This document shows, piece after piece, positions 18,136 through 27,275 of a stretch of 64,000 nucleotides of DNA. The position numbers were made by a program, and so were the translations under genes. The stretch spans positions 34,787 to 98,786 of the forward strand of contig CAZWLP010000001.1 of NCBI GenBank assembly GCA_964634565.1, given 5' to 3'. Positions within the stretch are counted from its first letter, which is position 1; each line of letters begins with the position of its first letter. Below the pieces are notes generated by a model. The model ran no database searches. It was not told the DNA's origin and saw nothing but the letters and a program-made list of their open reading frames with translations. This DNA comes from JAUVKT01 sp964634565 (GTDB lineage: Bacteria; Bacteroidota; Bacteroidia; Bacteroidales; VadinHA17).

Positions 18136-19476
18136 TTATAAATTTCTTACAGCCTCCTTAAACTGTCTCCCCCTGTCTTCGTAGCTCTTAAACAGATCAA
18201 AACTGGCACATGCTGGCGATAATATTACAGTATCTCCGGTAGCTGCCAGGTAGTAAGACGACTTCACTGCTTCTGCCATTGAATCAGTCTCAACAATTGT
18301 CGAAACAATGCTGTCAAAAGCCCCGACAATTTTATCATTATTCTTACCCAGGCATACAATGGCTTTTACCTTCTTCCGGACAAGATCAGTCAATTCTGAA
18401 TAATCATTTCCCTTATCCACACCTCCGGCTATCCATACAACATTATCAGGCATACACTCAAGGGCATACCACGTTGAATTAACGTTTGTAGCCTTGGAGT
18501 CATTAATAAACCTGATCCCATGAACCGATAATATGGTCTCCAGACGATGTTCCACTCCCTGGAAATCAGAAAGACACTCACGAATAAGCTCCTTCCTTAT
18601 ATTAACTATTTTACCCGCTATTGATGCCGCCATAGAATTGTAAGTATTATGACGACCTTTTAATGCAAAATCGTGGATTGACATAATCTGTTCACTTTTA
18701 TTGTGGATATTGAGGAAAAGGATTTCTTCTTCTATAAATGCTGTCATTCCTTCCATTGAAGTATCAGAGAAAGGCATCAGGCGTGCCAGAGGCTTCCTGC
18801 TTTTTATTTCATCTTTAAGGATAGGATCATCGGCCCAGTAAATAAGATAATCAGATGGTGTCTGGTTATTTATTATTCTGAATTTTGAATCTATATAGTT
18901 TGAAAATTCATAATTATATCTGTCGAGGTGGTCAGGTGTTATGTTCATAATAATTGCTACATCAGCCTTAAAACTATACATCCCATCCAGCTGGAAGCTG
19001 CTTAACTCAATTATATAATAATCGTGACTCTGTGTTGCTACCTGAAAAGCATAACTATGTCCGACATTACCGGCCAGACCAACTTTCAGACCTGCCCTTT
19101 TAAAGATTTCATATATAAGAGTTGTCGTGGTTGTTTTGCCATTGCTGCCTGTAACGCAAATCTTAAAAGCCTCACAATACCTGCCTGCGAACTCAATCTC
19201 AGAAATTATTTCAATACCACTCTGCCGTGCTTCCATGATTAATGGTGCACTATCGGGAATGCCCGGACTCTTAATAATTATATCAGCGTTCAATATCAAA
19301 GCTCTGCTGTGACCCTCCTGTTCGTAGCTGATATTATATTGCCCTAGCATAGAAAGGTATTTATCTTTAATGGGGCCACTATCGGATACAAATACATTAT
19401 AGCCCTTTGTGTTAGCCAGAATTGCTGACCCACAACCGCTTTCTCCTGCTCCCAATATGACCGCTCTTTTACTCAC
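18136..19476 (-). CDS. murD: UDP-N-acetylmuramoyl-L-alanine--D-glutamate ligase MurD
   Basis: MurD adds D-glutamate to UDP-MurNAc-L-Ala. The 446-residue product has the N-terminal fold AVILGAGESGCGSAIL, the P-loop CVTGSNGKTTTTTL and the Mur ligase blocks NITPDHLDRY and FINDSKATN. The start codon is GTG at 19476. A tract of eight 7-nt repeats lies between it and mraY, the only spacer of note in the upstream half of the cluster. Confidence 0.96.
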   Translation of the reverse strand: MSKRAVILGAGESGCGSAILANTKGYNVFVSDSGPIKDKYLSMLGQYNISYEQEGHSRALILNADIIIKSPGIPDSAPLIMEARQSGIEIISEIEFAGRYCEAFKICVTGSNGKTTTTTLIYEIFKRAGLKVGLAGNVGHSYAFQVATQSHDYYIIELSSFQLDGMYSFKADVAIIMNITPDHLDRYNYEFSNYIDSKFRIINNQTPSDYLIYWADDPILKDEIKSRKPLARLMPFSDTSMEGMTAFIEEEILFLNIHNKSEQIMSIHDFALKGRHNTYNSMAASIAGKIVNIRKELIRECLSDFQGVEHRLETILSVHGIRFINDSKATNVNSTWYALECMPDNVVWIAGGVDKGNDYSELTDLVRKKVKAIVCLGKNNDKIVGAFDSIVSTIVETDSMAEAVKSSYYLAATGDTVILSPACASFDLFKSYEDRGRQFKEAVRNL

Positions 19477-19491
19477 TTTGCTATACCTTAC

Positions 19492-19547
19492 TTTTTACTT
19501 TTTACTTTTTACTTTTTACTTTTTACTTTTTCCTGTTTCCTATTTCC
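19492..19547. repeat. Heptanucleotide tract between mraY and murD
   Basis: Eight units of exactly 7 nt on the plus strand: TTTTTAC five times, then TTTTTCC, TGTTTCC and TATTTCC. On the coding (minus) strand this is a purine-rich run of GGAAAYA, GGAAAAA and GTAAAAA units. It sits upstream of the GTG of murD, inside the dcw transcription unit. Confidence 0.85.
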
Positions 19548-19556
19548 TCTCTCAAC

Positions 19557-20810
19557 CTATCTTATCTTCAGTGTTACAACACTAAGTACTGCCAGAAGAA
19601 TCGCCACTATCCAGAACCTGGTTACAATCTTAGGCTCCGGGAATCCTTTTTTCTGGTAATGATGGTGGAGAGGAGCCATAAGAAATATTCTTCGGCCTTT
19701 ACCAAATTTTCTTTTAGTCCTTTTAAACCATGCTACCTGGATCAATACCGAAAGGCTTTCGGCAAAGAACACCCCACAAAGGATCGGAATAAGCAATTCC
19801 TTTCGGATGATTATGGCAAATACAGCGATAATGCCTCCTATTGCCAGGCTTCCTGTATCTCCCATAAAAACCTGGGCCGGGTATGAATTATACCATAAAA
19901 AGCCAATGGCCGCACCAATAAATGCTCCGGCAAATATCATTAACTCGCCTGTGTAGGGGATATACATAATATTCAGGTAACTTGAATAGATAATATTACC
20001 CGAGACATAGGCCAGGATACCAAGGGTTACAACCATTATAGCAGATGTACCTGTTGCCAGTCCATCAAGGCCGTCAGTCAGATTTGCACCATTGGAGACA
20101 GCCACCACAATGAATATTACCATAATCACAAAAACCAACCATCCCCATGGCTGTCGCTTATCTTTGCTTACAAAGGGTACCAGCCAGGAGTAGTCAAACT
20201 CATTATCCTTAATAAAGGGAATGGTTGTCTTGGTTCCCTTTATATCCTCTGATGTATATTCTATTACATCATTCTGGATTGGAGACCGCATAATCTGATT
20301 TAGTTCGGTATTTTCACCTTCTTCAAAAGAAATCTCCCTTATAACAACATCATCACTTATATACAGAGTAATCCCAACCACCAGACCGAGGACCAGCTGA
20401 CCGAGTATCTTAAACCTGCCTGCCAGACCTTCCTTATTCTTCCTGAATATCTTAATATAATCGTCAACAAAGCCAATAAATCCAAGCCATATTGTCGTAA
20501 TAATCATTAATATAACATAGATATTATCGAGGCGGGCAAACAGAAGTGTAGGAATCAGAATTGACAAAATAATTATTATCCCGCCCATCGATGGAGTTCC
20601 TTCCTTGCGGTACTGACCCTCTAAATCCAGATCGCGAACCACTTCACCCACCTGCTTTATCTGGAGATATCTTATTATCTTTTTCCCGAACAAGAGTGAT
20701 ATCAGCAGAGAAGTAATTATCGCAGAAGCTGTTCTGAACGAGATATATTCAAACAATCCTGCGCCAGGTACATTTAATTCTTCCAGGTATTTGAACAGAT
20801 AGTATAACAT
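19557..20810 (-). CDS. mraY: Phospho-N-acetylmuramoyl-pentapeptide-transferase MraY
   Basis: MraY makes lipid I from UDP-MurNAc-pentapeptide and undecaprenyl phosphate at the inner membrane. Family blocks are GTPSMGGI, FVDDYIK, NGANLTDGLDGLATG, FMGDTGSLAIGG and the histidine block APLHHHYQKKG. At 417 residues it is about 55 longer than E. coli MraY. The extra part is a hydrophilic insertion of roughly 60 residues (about 155-215, from VVIREISF to DNEFDYSW) between membrane helices. Such an insertion is usual for Bacteroidota MraY. Confidence 0.96.
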   Translation of the reverse strand: MLYYLFKYLEELNVPGAGLFEYISFRTASAIITSLLISLLFGKKIIRYLQIKQVGEVVRDLDLEGQYRKEGTPSMGGIIIILSILIPTLLFARLDNIYVILMIITTIWLGFIGFVDDYIKIFRKNKEGLAGRFKILGQLVLGLVVGITLYISDDVVIREISFEEGENTELNQIMRSPIQNDVIEYTSEDIKGTKTTIPFIKDNEFDYSWLVPFVSKDKRQPWGWLVFVIMVIFIVVAVSNGANLTDGLDGLATGTSAIMVVTLGILAYVSGNIIYSSYLNIMYIPYTGELMIFAGAFIGAAIGFLWYNSYPAQVFMGDTGSLAIGGIIAVFAIIIRKELLIPILCGVFFAESLSVLIQVAWFKRTKRKFGKGRRIFLMAPLHHHYQKKGFPEPKIVTRFWIVAILLAVLSVVTLKIR

Positions 20811-20831
20811 TCGGCTTTATTGCTTTTGTAT

Positions 20832-22286
20832 TTATAGTTCAAGAATTTTCTTAATCTCTTCACGGTCATCAAAATGACTTTTTTCTCCTTTTACTTCCTG
20901 GTATGTCTCATGCCCCTTACCTGCTACCAGAACAATATCTTTATCCTCTGCCAGCATCAGAGCCGTTTTAATTGCCTCTCTTCGATCGCTGACCCTGAGA
21001 ACTCTTTTTAATGCATCTGCCGGCACACCACTTATTATATCATCGATAATTTTTTCCGGATCTTCACTGCGCGGATTATCAGAAGTAAAAACCACCCTGG
21101 TGCTTCCTGCTGAAGCTATCTTACCCATTACAGGTCTCTTTGATTTATCCCTGTCTCCCCCGGCTCCCACAACCGTTATAAGAGACATCCCTTCGATCTT
21201 AATCCGGTTAAGCGCATTCAGTACATTTTCAAGTGCATCGGGAGTATGAGCATAATCTACAATTGCGGTTAGTCCTTCTGAAGATCTTATTACCTCCAGC
21301 CTGCCTTCTACAGGATCCATACTACTTATGGCAACCAGAACTTCAGTTTTATCTGCGCCCATCTCCACAGCTGCTGAATAAACGGCGAGCAGGTTATAAG
21401 CATTAAAGTCTCCAATAAACTTTGTTGATATCTCACTGTTATCAATCTTCAGAAGCATCCCTTCAAATCTTTCCTCAAGGATCCTGCACCTGTAGTTTGC
21501 ATCTCTCCTTAAAGCATAGCTCCTTTTTCTCGCACAACAGTTCTGCAGCATAACTTCACTCCTCCTGTCATCCAGATTTACCAGGGCAAAAGACAAGGGT
21601 GGTAATTCGTCAAAGAATCTTTTTTTCGCGGTGATATAATTATCAAAATTCAGATGGTAATCAAGATGATCATGAGTCAGGTTCGTAAACAATCCGCCTT
21701 CAAATACCAATCCGTCTGTTCTATGCTGATCGAGGGCTATTGAACTAACCTCCATAAAAGCATATTCACAACCTTCATCTACCATACTACATAAAAGGCT
21801 GTTCAGTTGAACCGGGTCGGGAGTAGTATGCGTTGCATCAAGCTGCTTTCTGAAGATCTTATTTCCTATTGTTGAAATCAGACCGGCTTTATATCCGAGA
21901 GAGATAAATAATTCATACAGGAGGCTTGCAATAGTTGTTTTCCCGTTTGTGCCTGTAACACCTACAAGCCTTAGTTTCCGGGAAGGATTATCGTAGAAAT
22001 TTGCAGCCAGGTAAGAAAGTGCCTTTGCCGAATTTTCTGTTAATATCCAACATATATCGTCGTTAATATTATCAGGTAATTCTTCACAGACAATTACTCT
22101 TGCTCCCGATTCTATTGCCCGGTCAATGTAGATATGACCGTCTGTTTGAGTTCCCTTTACTGCGACGAAGAGGCTATGTTCAGACACATTTCTTGAATCA
22201 AAACAGATACTGCCAATAGAGATATTGACATCTCCGATTATCCGGGAAGTCTCAATATCACTCAATATGTGGCTTAGCACAACCAT
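20832..22286 (-). CDS. murE: UDP-MurNAc-tripeptide synthetase MurE (meso-DAP type)
   Basis: MurE adds the third amino acid of the stem peptide. The 484-residue protein has the P-loop GVTGTNGKTTIASLL and TTPDPVQLN. It also has the substrate-specificity motif DNPR (in TSDNPRSED), which marks enzymes that add meso-diaminopimelate rather than lysine. This predicts a DAP-type peptidoglycan. Its ATG shares one base with the TGA of the upstream transpeptidase gene. Confidence 0.96.
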   Translation of the reverse strand: MVVLSHILSDIETSRIIGDVNISIGSICFDSRNVSEHSLFVAVKGTQTDGHIYIDRAIESGARVIVCEELPDNINDDICWILTENSAKALSYLAANFYDNPSRKLRLVGVTGTNGKTTIASLLYELFISLGYKAGLISTIGNKIFRKQLDATHTTPDPVQLNSLLCSMVDEGCEYAFMEVSSIALDQHRTDGLVFEGGLFTNLTHDHLDYHLNFDNYITAKKRFFDELPPLSFALVNLDDRRSEVMLQNCCARKRSYALRRDANYRCRILEERFEGMLLKIDNSEISTKFIGDFNAYNLLAVYSAAVEMGADKTEVLVAISSMDPVEGRLEVIRSSEGLTAIVDYAHTPDALENVLNALNRIKIEGMSLITVVGAGGDRDKSKRPVMGKIASAGSTRVVFTSDNPRSEDPEKIIDDIISGVPADALKRVLRVSDRREAIKTALMLAEDKDIVLVAGKGHETYQEVKGEKSHFDDREEIKKILEL

Positions 22287-24391
22287 CAGCTCCTTAATTC
22301 AAGTTCAATTACATCTCCCCGATTTATCCTGGTTCCCGGCATAACAGACTGCCTTACCACCCTTCCTTTACCAGTAATCTTTACCTTCAGACCTGCATTT
22401 TCAAGAAGAAATAAGGCATCCCTTAGTCCCATTCCTGTTGCATCGGGCACCAGGTTTTCGATCACTGTATGTTCCCTTATCAAAATAGTATCTGATCGTC
22501 GTACAGGATTCAGCCATTTCGCATCGGGTCTTACGGCTATCCCGTTAATCCCAAGATGGGCCAGCACCCTGTATGTGTCGGGTGCATATCCTTTCAGAAT
22601 AAATGGATACTCTTTTTGTGAAGGTTCTTCAATCTGTTTATAAAAACTGGTAGCATAAACCTTATCGGCTATCTCCTTAAATACTGGTCCGGCAACCAGG
22701 TTTCCATAATAAATAGAATTTGTGGGGGCGTTAATAACCACTATACATGAATAAACAGGATTGTCAGCCGGAAAATATCCTACAAATGATGCCTGGTATG
22801 ATACTTTTCCATCCTGTTTATACCCATATTTATCGTTTGCTATCTGGGCTGTTCCTGTTTTACCTGCTATACTGTAGGTATCATTTCTAAGGTTTGTTGC
22901 AGTTCCTTCTGTAACAACTCCCTCCAGAAGCTCTTTAACCATCTTTATTGTTGATCTTGAACAAATTGATGATCTCATAACCTCAGGTTCGAAGGCTTCA
23001 ATCAATTCACCATGGTAGCGAATCTCCTTCACTATCCTGGGCCTCATCATCTTACCATCATTAGCAACAGCATTATAAAATGTAAGTATCTGTAGAGGAG
23101 TCATCTGTACCTCGTAGCCATGCGACATCATCGGAAGTGAAATTCCTGACCAGTATTTATCACCTGGGTACCTTATAAGAGGAGATCCTTCTCCTCTTAT
23201 TTCAATTCCAACCTTTTCATTAAGGCCCATCCTGTAAAGTCGGTCAACGAAATCACCCGGGTGATCCTTATAGTTTTCATTAATTATTTTAGCCGTGCCA
23301 ACATTAGAGGATTTCTCAAAAACCTCCCTTGCTGTTATTGTTCCATAGCCTCCCCTATGACTGTCGCGTATTACCTTATCGTAATATTTTACCTCACCAT
23401 TGCCTGTGTCGATTGAATCATCAAGGCTTATAACGCCATCTTCAAGTGCAACCATAAACGAAGCCAGCTTAAATGTTGAACCCGGCTCCGTGCTCTCGCC
23501 TATAGCATAATTATATGATTCATAATAATTACCGTTATCTCCGACCTTAAGATTGGCAATCGCTTTAATATCTCCTGTATTTACCTCCATCAGGATTGCC
23601 GTGCCATGATGGGCCCCATGCTGATTTAGTTGAGTATACAGGGCACTTTCTGCAACATCCTGAAGATCTATATCAATGGTTGTAAGTATATCATTGCCAT
23701 CGCGGGGCTCAACTGAGTTATCATCATTTACAGGCATCCATGCTCCTCCTGTCAGACGCTGCTTAAGCACGCTTCCGTTGGTTCCGGTAAGATCACGGTC
23801 GAAAGCACCTTCCAATCCTACAACGTTTCCGGCGGCCCCCTTTGTAAGGGATCCTATGGTTCTGCTTGCAAGAATCATATTGGGAAGAATACGCCTGTTA
23901 TCCAGCTCGGCAATCAGGCCACCCTTATACCTGCCTTCCCTGAATATTGGCAAAGACCTGAGCTCCTTTAATTCTCCATGACTTACCTTTCTTTTAATCA
24001 GGTAGTATCTATCGCCTTTAAGCCTTGCCTGGGTCAGATCATTTTTCCAGGAATTAGCAGATTTTAAACCAACTGTTTTCGATAAGCCCTCTGCCAATCC
24101 GTCAATTCCCCCGGCCCATACCTTTGTATCCATACCGCTGGACCTGGTATCCATATAAATATTATAGTATGGCACTGAACTAGCAAGTACCCTTCCGTCT
24201 TCCGCTAATATATCGCCTCTGTTTGCCGGCACATCATCAGTCTTATAGATATAGCCCTCTCCCATCTCAGTCCACTTATCACCCTCAACAAATTGTATAT
24301 AAACCACCCTGCCAAGGATAGCCAGAGCTATTACGATAATCATTATATAGATTATCCCGCTTCTCCATACTATTTCATCCCTTAATGCCAT
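22286..24391 (-). CDS. ftsI: Septal transpeptidase FtsI (class B PBP with PASTA domain)
   Basis: A class B penicillin-binding protein that cross-links septal peptidoglycan as partner of FtsW. The 701 residues comprise an N-terminal membrane helix (about 13-33), a dimerisation domain and the transpeptidase domain. The latter has the active-site STFK (305-308), SSN (361-363) and KTGT (511-514). A single C-terminal PASTA-type repeat runs from about 635 to the end (VPDATGMGLRDALFLL). The PASTA tail is common in Bacteroidota dcw PBPs. ftsL is directly upstream with no gap. Confidence 0.95.
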   Translation of the reverse strand: MALRDEIVWRSGIIYIMIIVIALAILGRVVYIQFVEGDKWTEMGEGYIYKTDDVPANRGDILAEDGRVLASSVPYYNIYMDTRSSGMDTKVWAGGIDGLAEGLSKTVGLKSANSWKNDLTQARLKGDRYYLIKRKVSHGELKELRSLPIFREGRYKGGLIAELDNRRILPNMILASRTIGSLTKGAAGNVVGLEGAFDRDLTGTNGSVLKQRLTGGAWMPVNDDNSVEPRDGNDILTTIDIDLQDVAESALYTQLNQHGAHHGTAILMEVNTGDIKAIANLKVGDNGNYYESYNYAIGESTEPGSTFKLASFMVALEDGVISLDDSIDTGNGEVKYYDKVIRDSHRGGYGTITAREVFEKSSNVGTAKIINENYKDHPGDFVDRLYRMGLNEKVGIEIRGEGSPLIRYPGDKYWSGISLPMMSHGYEVQMTPLQILTFYNAVANDGKMMRPRIVKEIRYHGELIEAFEPEVMRSSICSRSTIKMVKELLEGVVTEGTATNLRNDTYSIAGKTGTAQIANDKYGYKQDGKVSYQASFVGYFPADNPVYSCIVVINAPTNSIYYGNLVAGPVFKEIADKVYATSFYKQIEEPSQKEYPFILKGYAPDTYRVLAHLGINGIAVRPDAKWLNPVRRSDTILIREHTVIENLVPDATGMGLRDALFLLENAGLKVKITGKGRVVRQSVMPGTRINRGDVIELELRS

Positions 24392-24751
24392 TTAATCCTT
24401 TACAATCAGTTTATATGGTGGTTCCTTCAGTTCTTTCAGTCCCAGATTTCTTTCATTTACCATTCTGACAACCTCAGATTGCTTGCTCAGAAACATTAAT
24501 TCAGCTGATGTCGCCAATGCCTCTGATCTTAATTCTTTTACTTCGCGTTGCAGCTGACTGCTTAAGCGAATTGTCTTTTCAGCATGGAACTTGTTAGCGA
24601 TATAAATAGCGCCAAGAAATGTAAGCAGAGTAAGAAGTCCCAGATTCTTAAGCACCAGTCTCTCGCTTAACAGCGATCCGCTTATCAGGGTCTTTAGAAA
24701 TCCGTCCTTCCTTTTATTCTCTTTATTTGTGCTATTTATATTATCTTCCAT
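24392..24751 (-). CDS. ftsL: FtsL-like cell division protein
   Basis: A short bitopic protein of 119 residues: a basic cytoplasmic N-terminus, one membrane helix (LGLLTLLTFLGAIYIANKF) and a periplasmic heptad-rich coiled coil (RLSSQLQREVKELRSEAL). The sequence itself is poorly conserved. Size, topology and its position between rsmH and ftsI identify it as the FtsL equivalent, a partner of FtsQ and FtsB in activating FtsW-FtsI. Confidence 0.85.
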   Translation of the reverse strand: MEDNINSTNKENKRKDGFLKTLISGSLLSERLVLKNLGLLTLLTFLGAIYIANKFHAEKTIRLSSQLQREVKELRSEALATSAELMFLSKQSEVVRMVNERNLGLKELKEPPYKLIVKD

Positions 24752-24752
24752 C

Positions 24753-25649
24753 TTAAATCTTTTCCGCTATCCTGAGCCGGGCACTCCTGGCCCTGCTGTT
24801 TATTTCCACTTCCGTCTCCCCGGGCACTATTACCTTCCTGTTTATAAGTCTGAAAGGAGAGTGGGTATTTCCATAAAAATCCTTACTTTCAATACCTGTG
24901 AAATTTCCTGTTTTAAAAAAATTCTTTACCACCCTGTCTTCTATTGAATGGTAGCTTATAACAACCAGTCTGCCTCCGGGTTTTAATATTTCGCCCGCCT
25001 GGAATAACATCTCCTTTAAAAACTCAATCTCCCTGTTTACCTCAATCCTCAGCGACTGAAATACCTTTGCATAAAACTTATTCTCCCTGCCCCGGGGAGC
25101 AAATTCCCTGAGCACATCAATCAGGTCACCCGTGGTAACAAATCTCTGCTGCTCCCTTTGTCTTATTATTGAATCTGCAATCCTGCCAGAGCCTTTCAAT
25201 TCTCCGTAGTCTCTTAAAACTATTATAAGATCATCTCTCTTATAAGAGTTTAGAATCTCTGCTGCCGTCTTTCCTCCTTTGTTGTTCATTCTCATGTCGA
25301 GATCTGAATCAAAGCGAAAAGAAAAACCCCTCCCTGCCTCATCAAACTGGTGAAATGAAACACCCAGATCAGCCAGTAAGCCATCGATACTCTCTATTCC
25401 ATTATGTCTTAAATTGCTTCTCAGAAATCTGAAATTCTGATTTAAAAAGAGAAACCGGTTATCAACCGGCTTATTCTTTTCAGCATCACTATCCTGGTCG
25501 AATGCAATCAGTTTTCCGTCTCCAAGCAGTTCAAGTATTCTTTTTGAATGTCCTCCTCCACCGAAAGTTACATCGACATAAATCCCTTTGGGCTGAATGT
25601 TCAGCCCTTCAATACATTCATTCAGCAATGCAGGGACATGATACGTCAT
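24753..25649 (-). CDS. rsmH: 16S rRNA (cytosine1402-N4)-methyltransferase RsmH (MraW)
   Basis: RsmH methylates C1402 in the decoding centre of 16S rRNA using SAM. The 298-residue protein has the SAM loop VDVTFGGGGHSKRIL, the block LLADLGVSFHQFDEAGRGFSF and the C-terminal signature VISYHSIEDRVVKNFF. It is the second gene of the dcw cluster, 2 nt after mraZ, as in most bacteria. Confidence 0.96.
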   Translation of the reverse strand: MTYHVPALLNECIEGLNIQPKGIYVDVTFGGGGHSKRILELLGDGKLIAFDQDSDAEKNKPVDNRFLFLNQNFRFLRSNLRHNGIESIDGLLADLGVSFHQFDEAGRGFSFRFDSDLDMRMNNKGGKTAAEILNSYKRDDLIIVLRDYGELKGSGRIADSIIRQREQQRFVTTGDLIDVLREFAPRGRENKFYAKVFQSLRIEVNREIEFLKEMLFQAGEILKPGGRLVVISYHSIEDRVVKNFFKTGNFTGIESKDFYGNTHSPFRLINRKVIVPGETEVEINSRARSARLRIAEKI

Positions 25650-25651
25650 TT

Positions 25652-26116
25652 TTATTCATCTTCAGTGATTAGCCCACCCATCAGTTTCTCAGCCAGATCA
25701 GCAAAATCGTCAACAGGCATATCTATCGCTTCATACTTATCCTTCGACCATATTTCTATCCTGCCATCCTGCCCGGCAAGAACCACCTCCTTTTCAATTT
25801 CCGCCAGCTGCAACAGCTTTTTCGGAACCAGCAACCTGTTGCTTGCATCGAGTGACAGTTCGGCAGTGCCCTTAAAAAAGTTTCTCAAAAACCTGTTGTG
25901 CTCACGGTTATAAGGATTTATCCGGCTCCTGATCTTATTCATTTGCTCTTCCCAGTCCTCGGCTGTAAACAAAACCAGGCAATTCTCGAAGATGTCGCGC
26001 CGCACTACAAAATGGTCGCTCCATGACGACTCCATCTGCTTTTTAAAGGCAGAAGGAAAAATCATCCTTCCCTTGGAATCAATCTTGCAACTGTAATCAC
26101 CTATAAATGTGGCCAT
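25652..26116 (-). CDS. mraZ: Transcriptional regulator MraZ
   Basis: A 154-residue protein with two copies of the MraZ/AbrB-like fold, marked by DSKGRMIFPSAF and DASNRLLVPKKL. MraZ binds direct repeats upstream of its own gene and controls the dcw operon. Three matching boxes are present at 26151-26180, so autoregulation of the whole cluster is likely. The first gene of the cluster. Confidence 0.95.
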   Translation of the reverse strand: MATFIGDYSCKIDSKGRMIFPSAFKKQMESSWSDHFVVRRDIFENCLVLFTAEDWEEQMNKIRSRINPYNREHNRFLRNFFKGTAELSLDASNRLLVPKKLLQLAEIEKEVVLAGQDGRIEIWSKDKYEAIDMPVDDFADLAEKLMGGLITEDE

Positions 26117-26138
26117 AAAAAAATCCAGGTTTTAAATG

Positions 26139-26180
26139 TAAAAGTAGCAATTTATTCCCACTTTACCCCACTTCCTCCCA
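26139..26180 (-). promoter_or_regulatory. MraZ operator boxes and dcw promoter region
   Basis: On the minus strand three TGGG boxes repeat with an exact 10-bp period: TGGGAGGAAG (26180-26171), TGGGGTAAAG (26170-26161) and TGGGAATAAA (26160-26151). This is the known MraZ site layout (TGGGN direct repeats with 5-nt spacers). A near-consensus -7 element, TACTTTTA (26146-26139), follows just downstream, 23 nt before the mraZ ATG. Confidence 0.8.
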
Positions 26181-26309
26181 TTTTTTTACACTTTGTTGAA
26201 AACTTTTAACTATCCCGCCGGCCTTTATAGTATACGTACTGTAGACTAGCCACTTATGATTATTTAAAATGATAAAAGGCATTAATGCCCTTTACATACT
26301 ATTTTTTAA

Positions 26310-26317
26310 TAAATTTG
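26310..26317 (+). promoter_or_regulatory. -7 element upstream of the glsA-like gene
   Basis: TAAATTTG matches TAnnTTTG exactly and lies 33 nt before the ATG at 26350. It excludes the in-frame ATG at 26269, which is upstream of the predicted transcription start. Confidence 0.55.
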
Positions 26318-26349
26318 TAGCGCAAATTGACCATTGTAGGACAGCAATA

Positions 26350-27183
26350 ATGGAAGGGGAAAATCCTTTACAAATTGACGTAGCACAGATTCTGAAAGAT
26401 AAGAGTCCGGGGATTTCAAAATTTGTACCGAAATTCCTGATAAATTATCTCAGAAAAATAATCCACGAAGAAGATTTAAATAACTTTTTTAAGGATTTCG
26501 GCAATCTTCATAATGTAGATCTTGTGAGGGCAGGACTTACTTATATGGGGATTAAATACAGTGTTCATAACAAGGAAGCTATTCCCTGCTCGGGTAGAAA
26601 TATCTTTGTTTCAAATCACCCCCTGGGTGGTCTTGACGGGCTGATTTTTATGACTGAATTATCCAAGTATTTCGATAAGATAAAATTCCCGGTCAACGAT
26701 ATTCTGATGAATGTCACAAATATGGAAGATGTATTCCTTCCGATCAACAAGCATGGGGCACAGGGAAAGGAGGCTGCTATAGCCATTGATAAGGCATATG
26801 CCTCTGACAGTCAGATCTTATACTTCCCGGCAGGACTTTGCTCAAGAAAAAAAAAGGGCGAAATTAAAGACCTGGTGTGGCATAAGAGTTTTCTTACAAA
26901 GGCGATTAAACACAAAAGGACTATTGTTCCGATTTATTTTTCAGGGCGTAATTCGGATTTCTTCTATAATCTGTCGAATATAAGACTGGGTATGGGAATA
27001 AAATGGAATTTCGAAATGCTTTACCTCGTTGACGAAATGTTCAGACAAACAGATAAGGATCTTCACCTTGTATTTGGCAAAGGGTATTCGTGGGATACGT
27101 TCGACAGATCAAAAACTCCTATGGAGTGGGCCGACTGGCTAAGGTCAAAATCGTATGAACTGGCAAAACATATTCCAGATTAA
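26350..27183 (+). CDS. PlsC-like acyltransferase, glycine-lipid O-acyltransferase (GlsA)-like
   Basis: The 277-residue product is an acyltransferase of the glycerolphosphate acyltransferase superfamily. The catalytic block is SNHPLGGLDG, a variant of the HxxxxD motif with one extra residue between His and Asp, and a later block is FPAGLCSRKKKG. Together with the following GNAT gene it matches the Bacteroides glsB-glsA pair. In that pair one enzyme N-acylates glycine and this type adds the second, O-linked acyl chain. The order here is reversed and there is a 92-nt gap. Function by analogy only; a role in other aminolipids is possible. Confidence 0.7.
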   Translation: MEGENPLQIDVAQILKDKSPGISKFVPKFLINYLRKIIHEEDLNNFFKDFGNLHNVDLVRAGLTYMGIKYSVHNKEAIPCSGRNIFVSNHPLGGLDGLIFMTELSKYFDKIKFPVNDILMNVTNMEDVFLPINKHGAQGKEAAIAIDKAYASDSQILYFPAGLCSRKKKGEIKDLVWHKSFLTKAIKHKRTIVPIYFSGRNSDFFYNLSNIRLGMGIKWNFEMLYLVDEMFRQTDKDLHLVFGKGYSWDTFDRSKTPMEWADWLRSKSYELAKHIPD

Positions 27184-27275
27184 AATAAAAAGCATATTTT
27201 TGATTAAATTATTCGGATAAATCATTTAATCGGTCTAAAATTAACAGAAACAAGTAATCGGATATTGATTAAACC

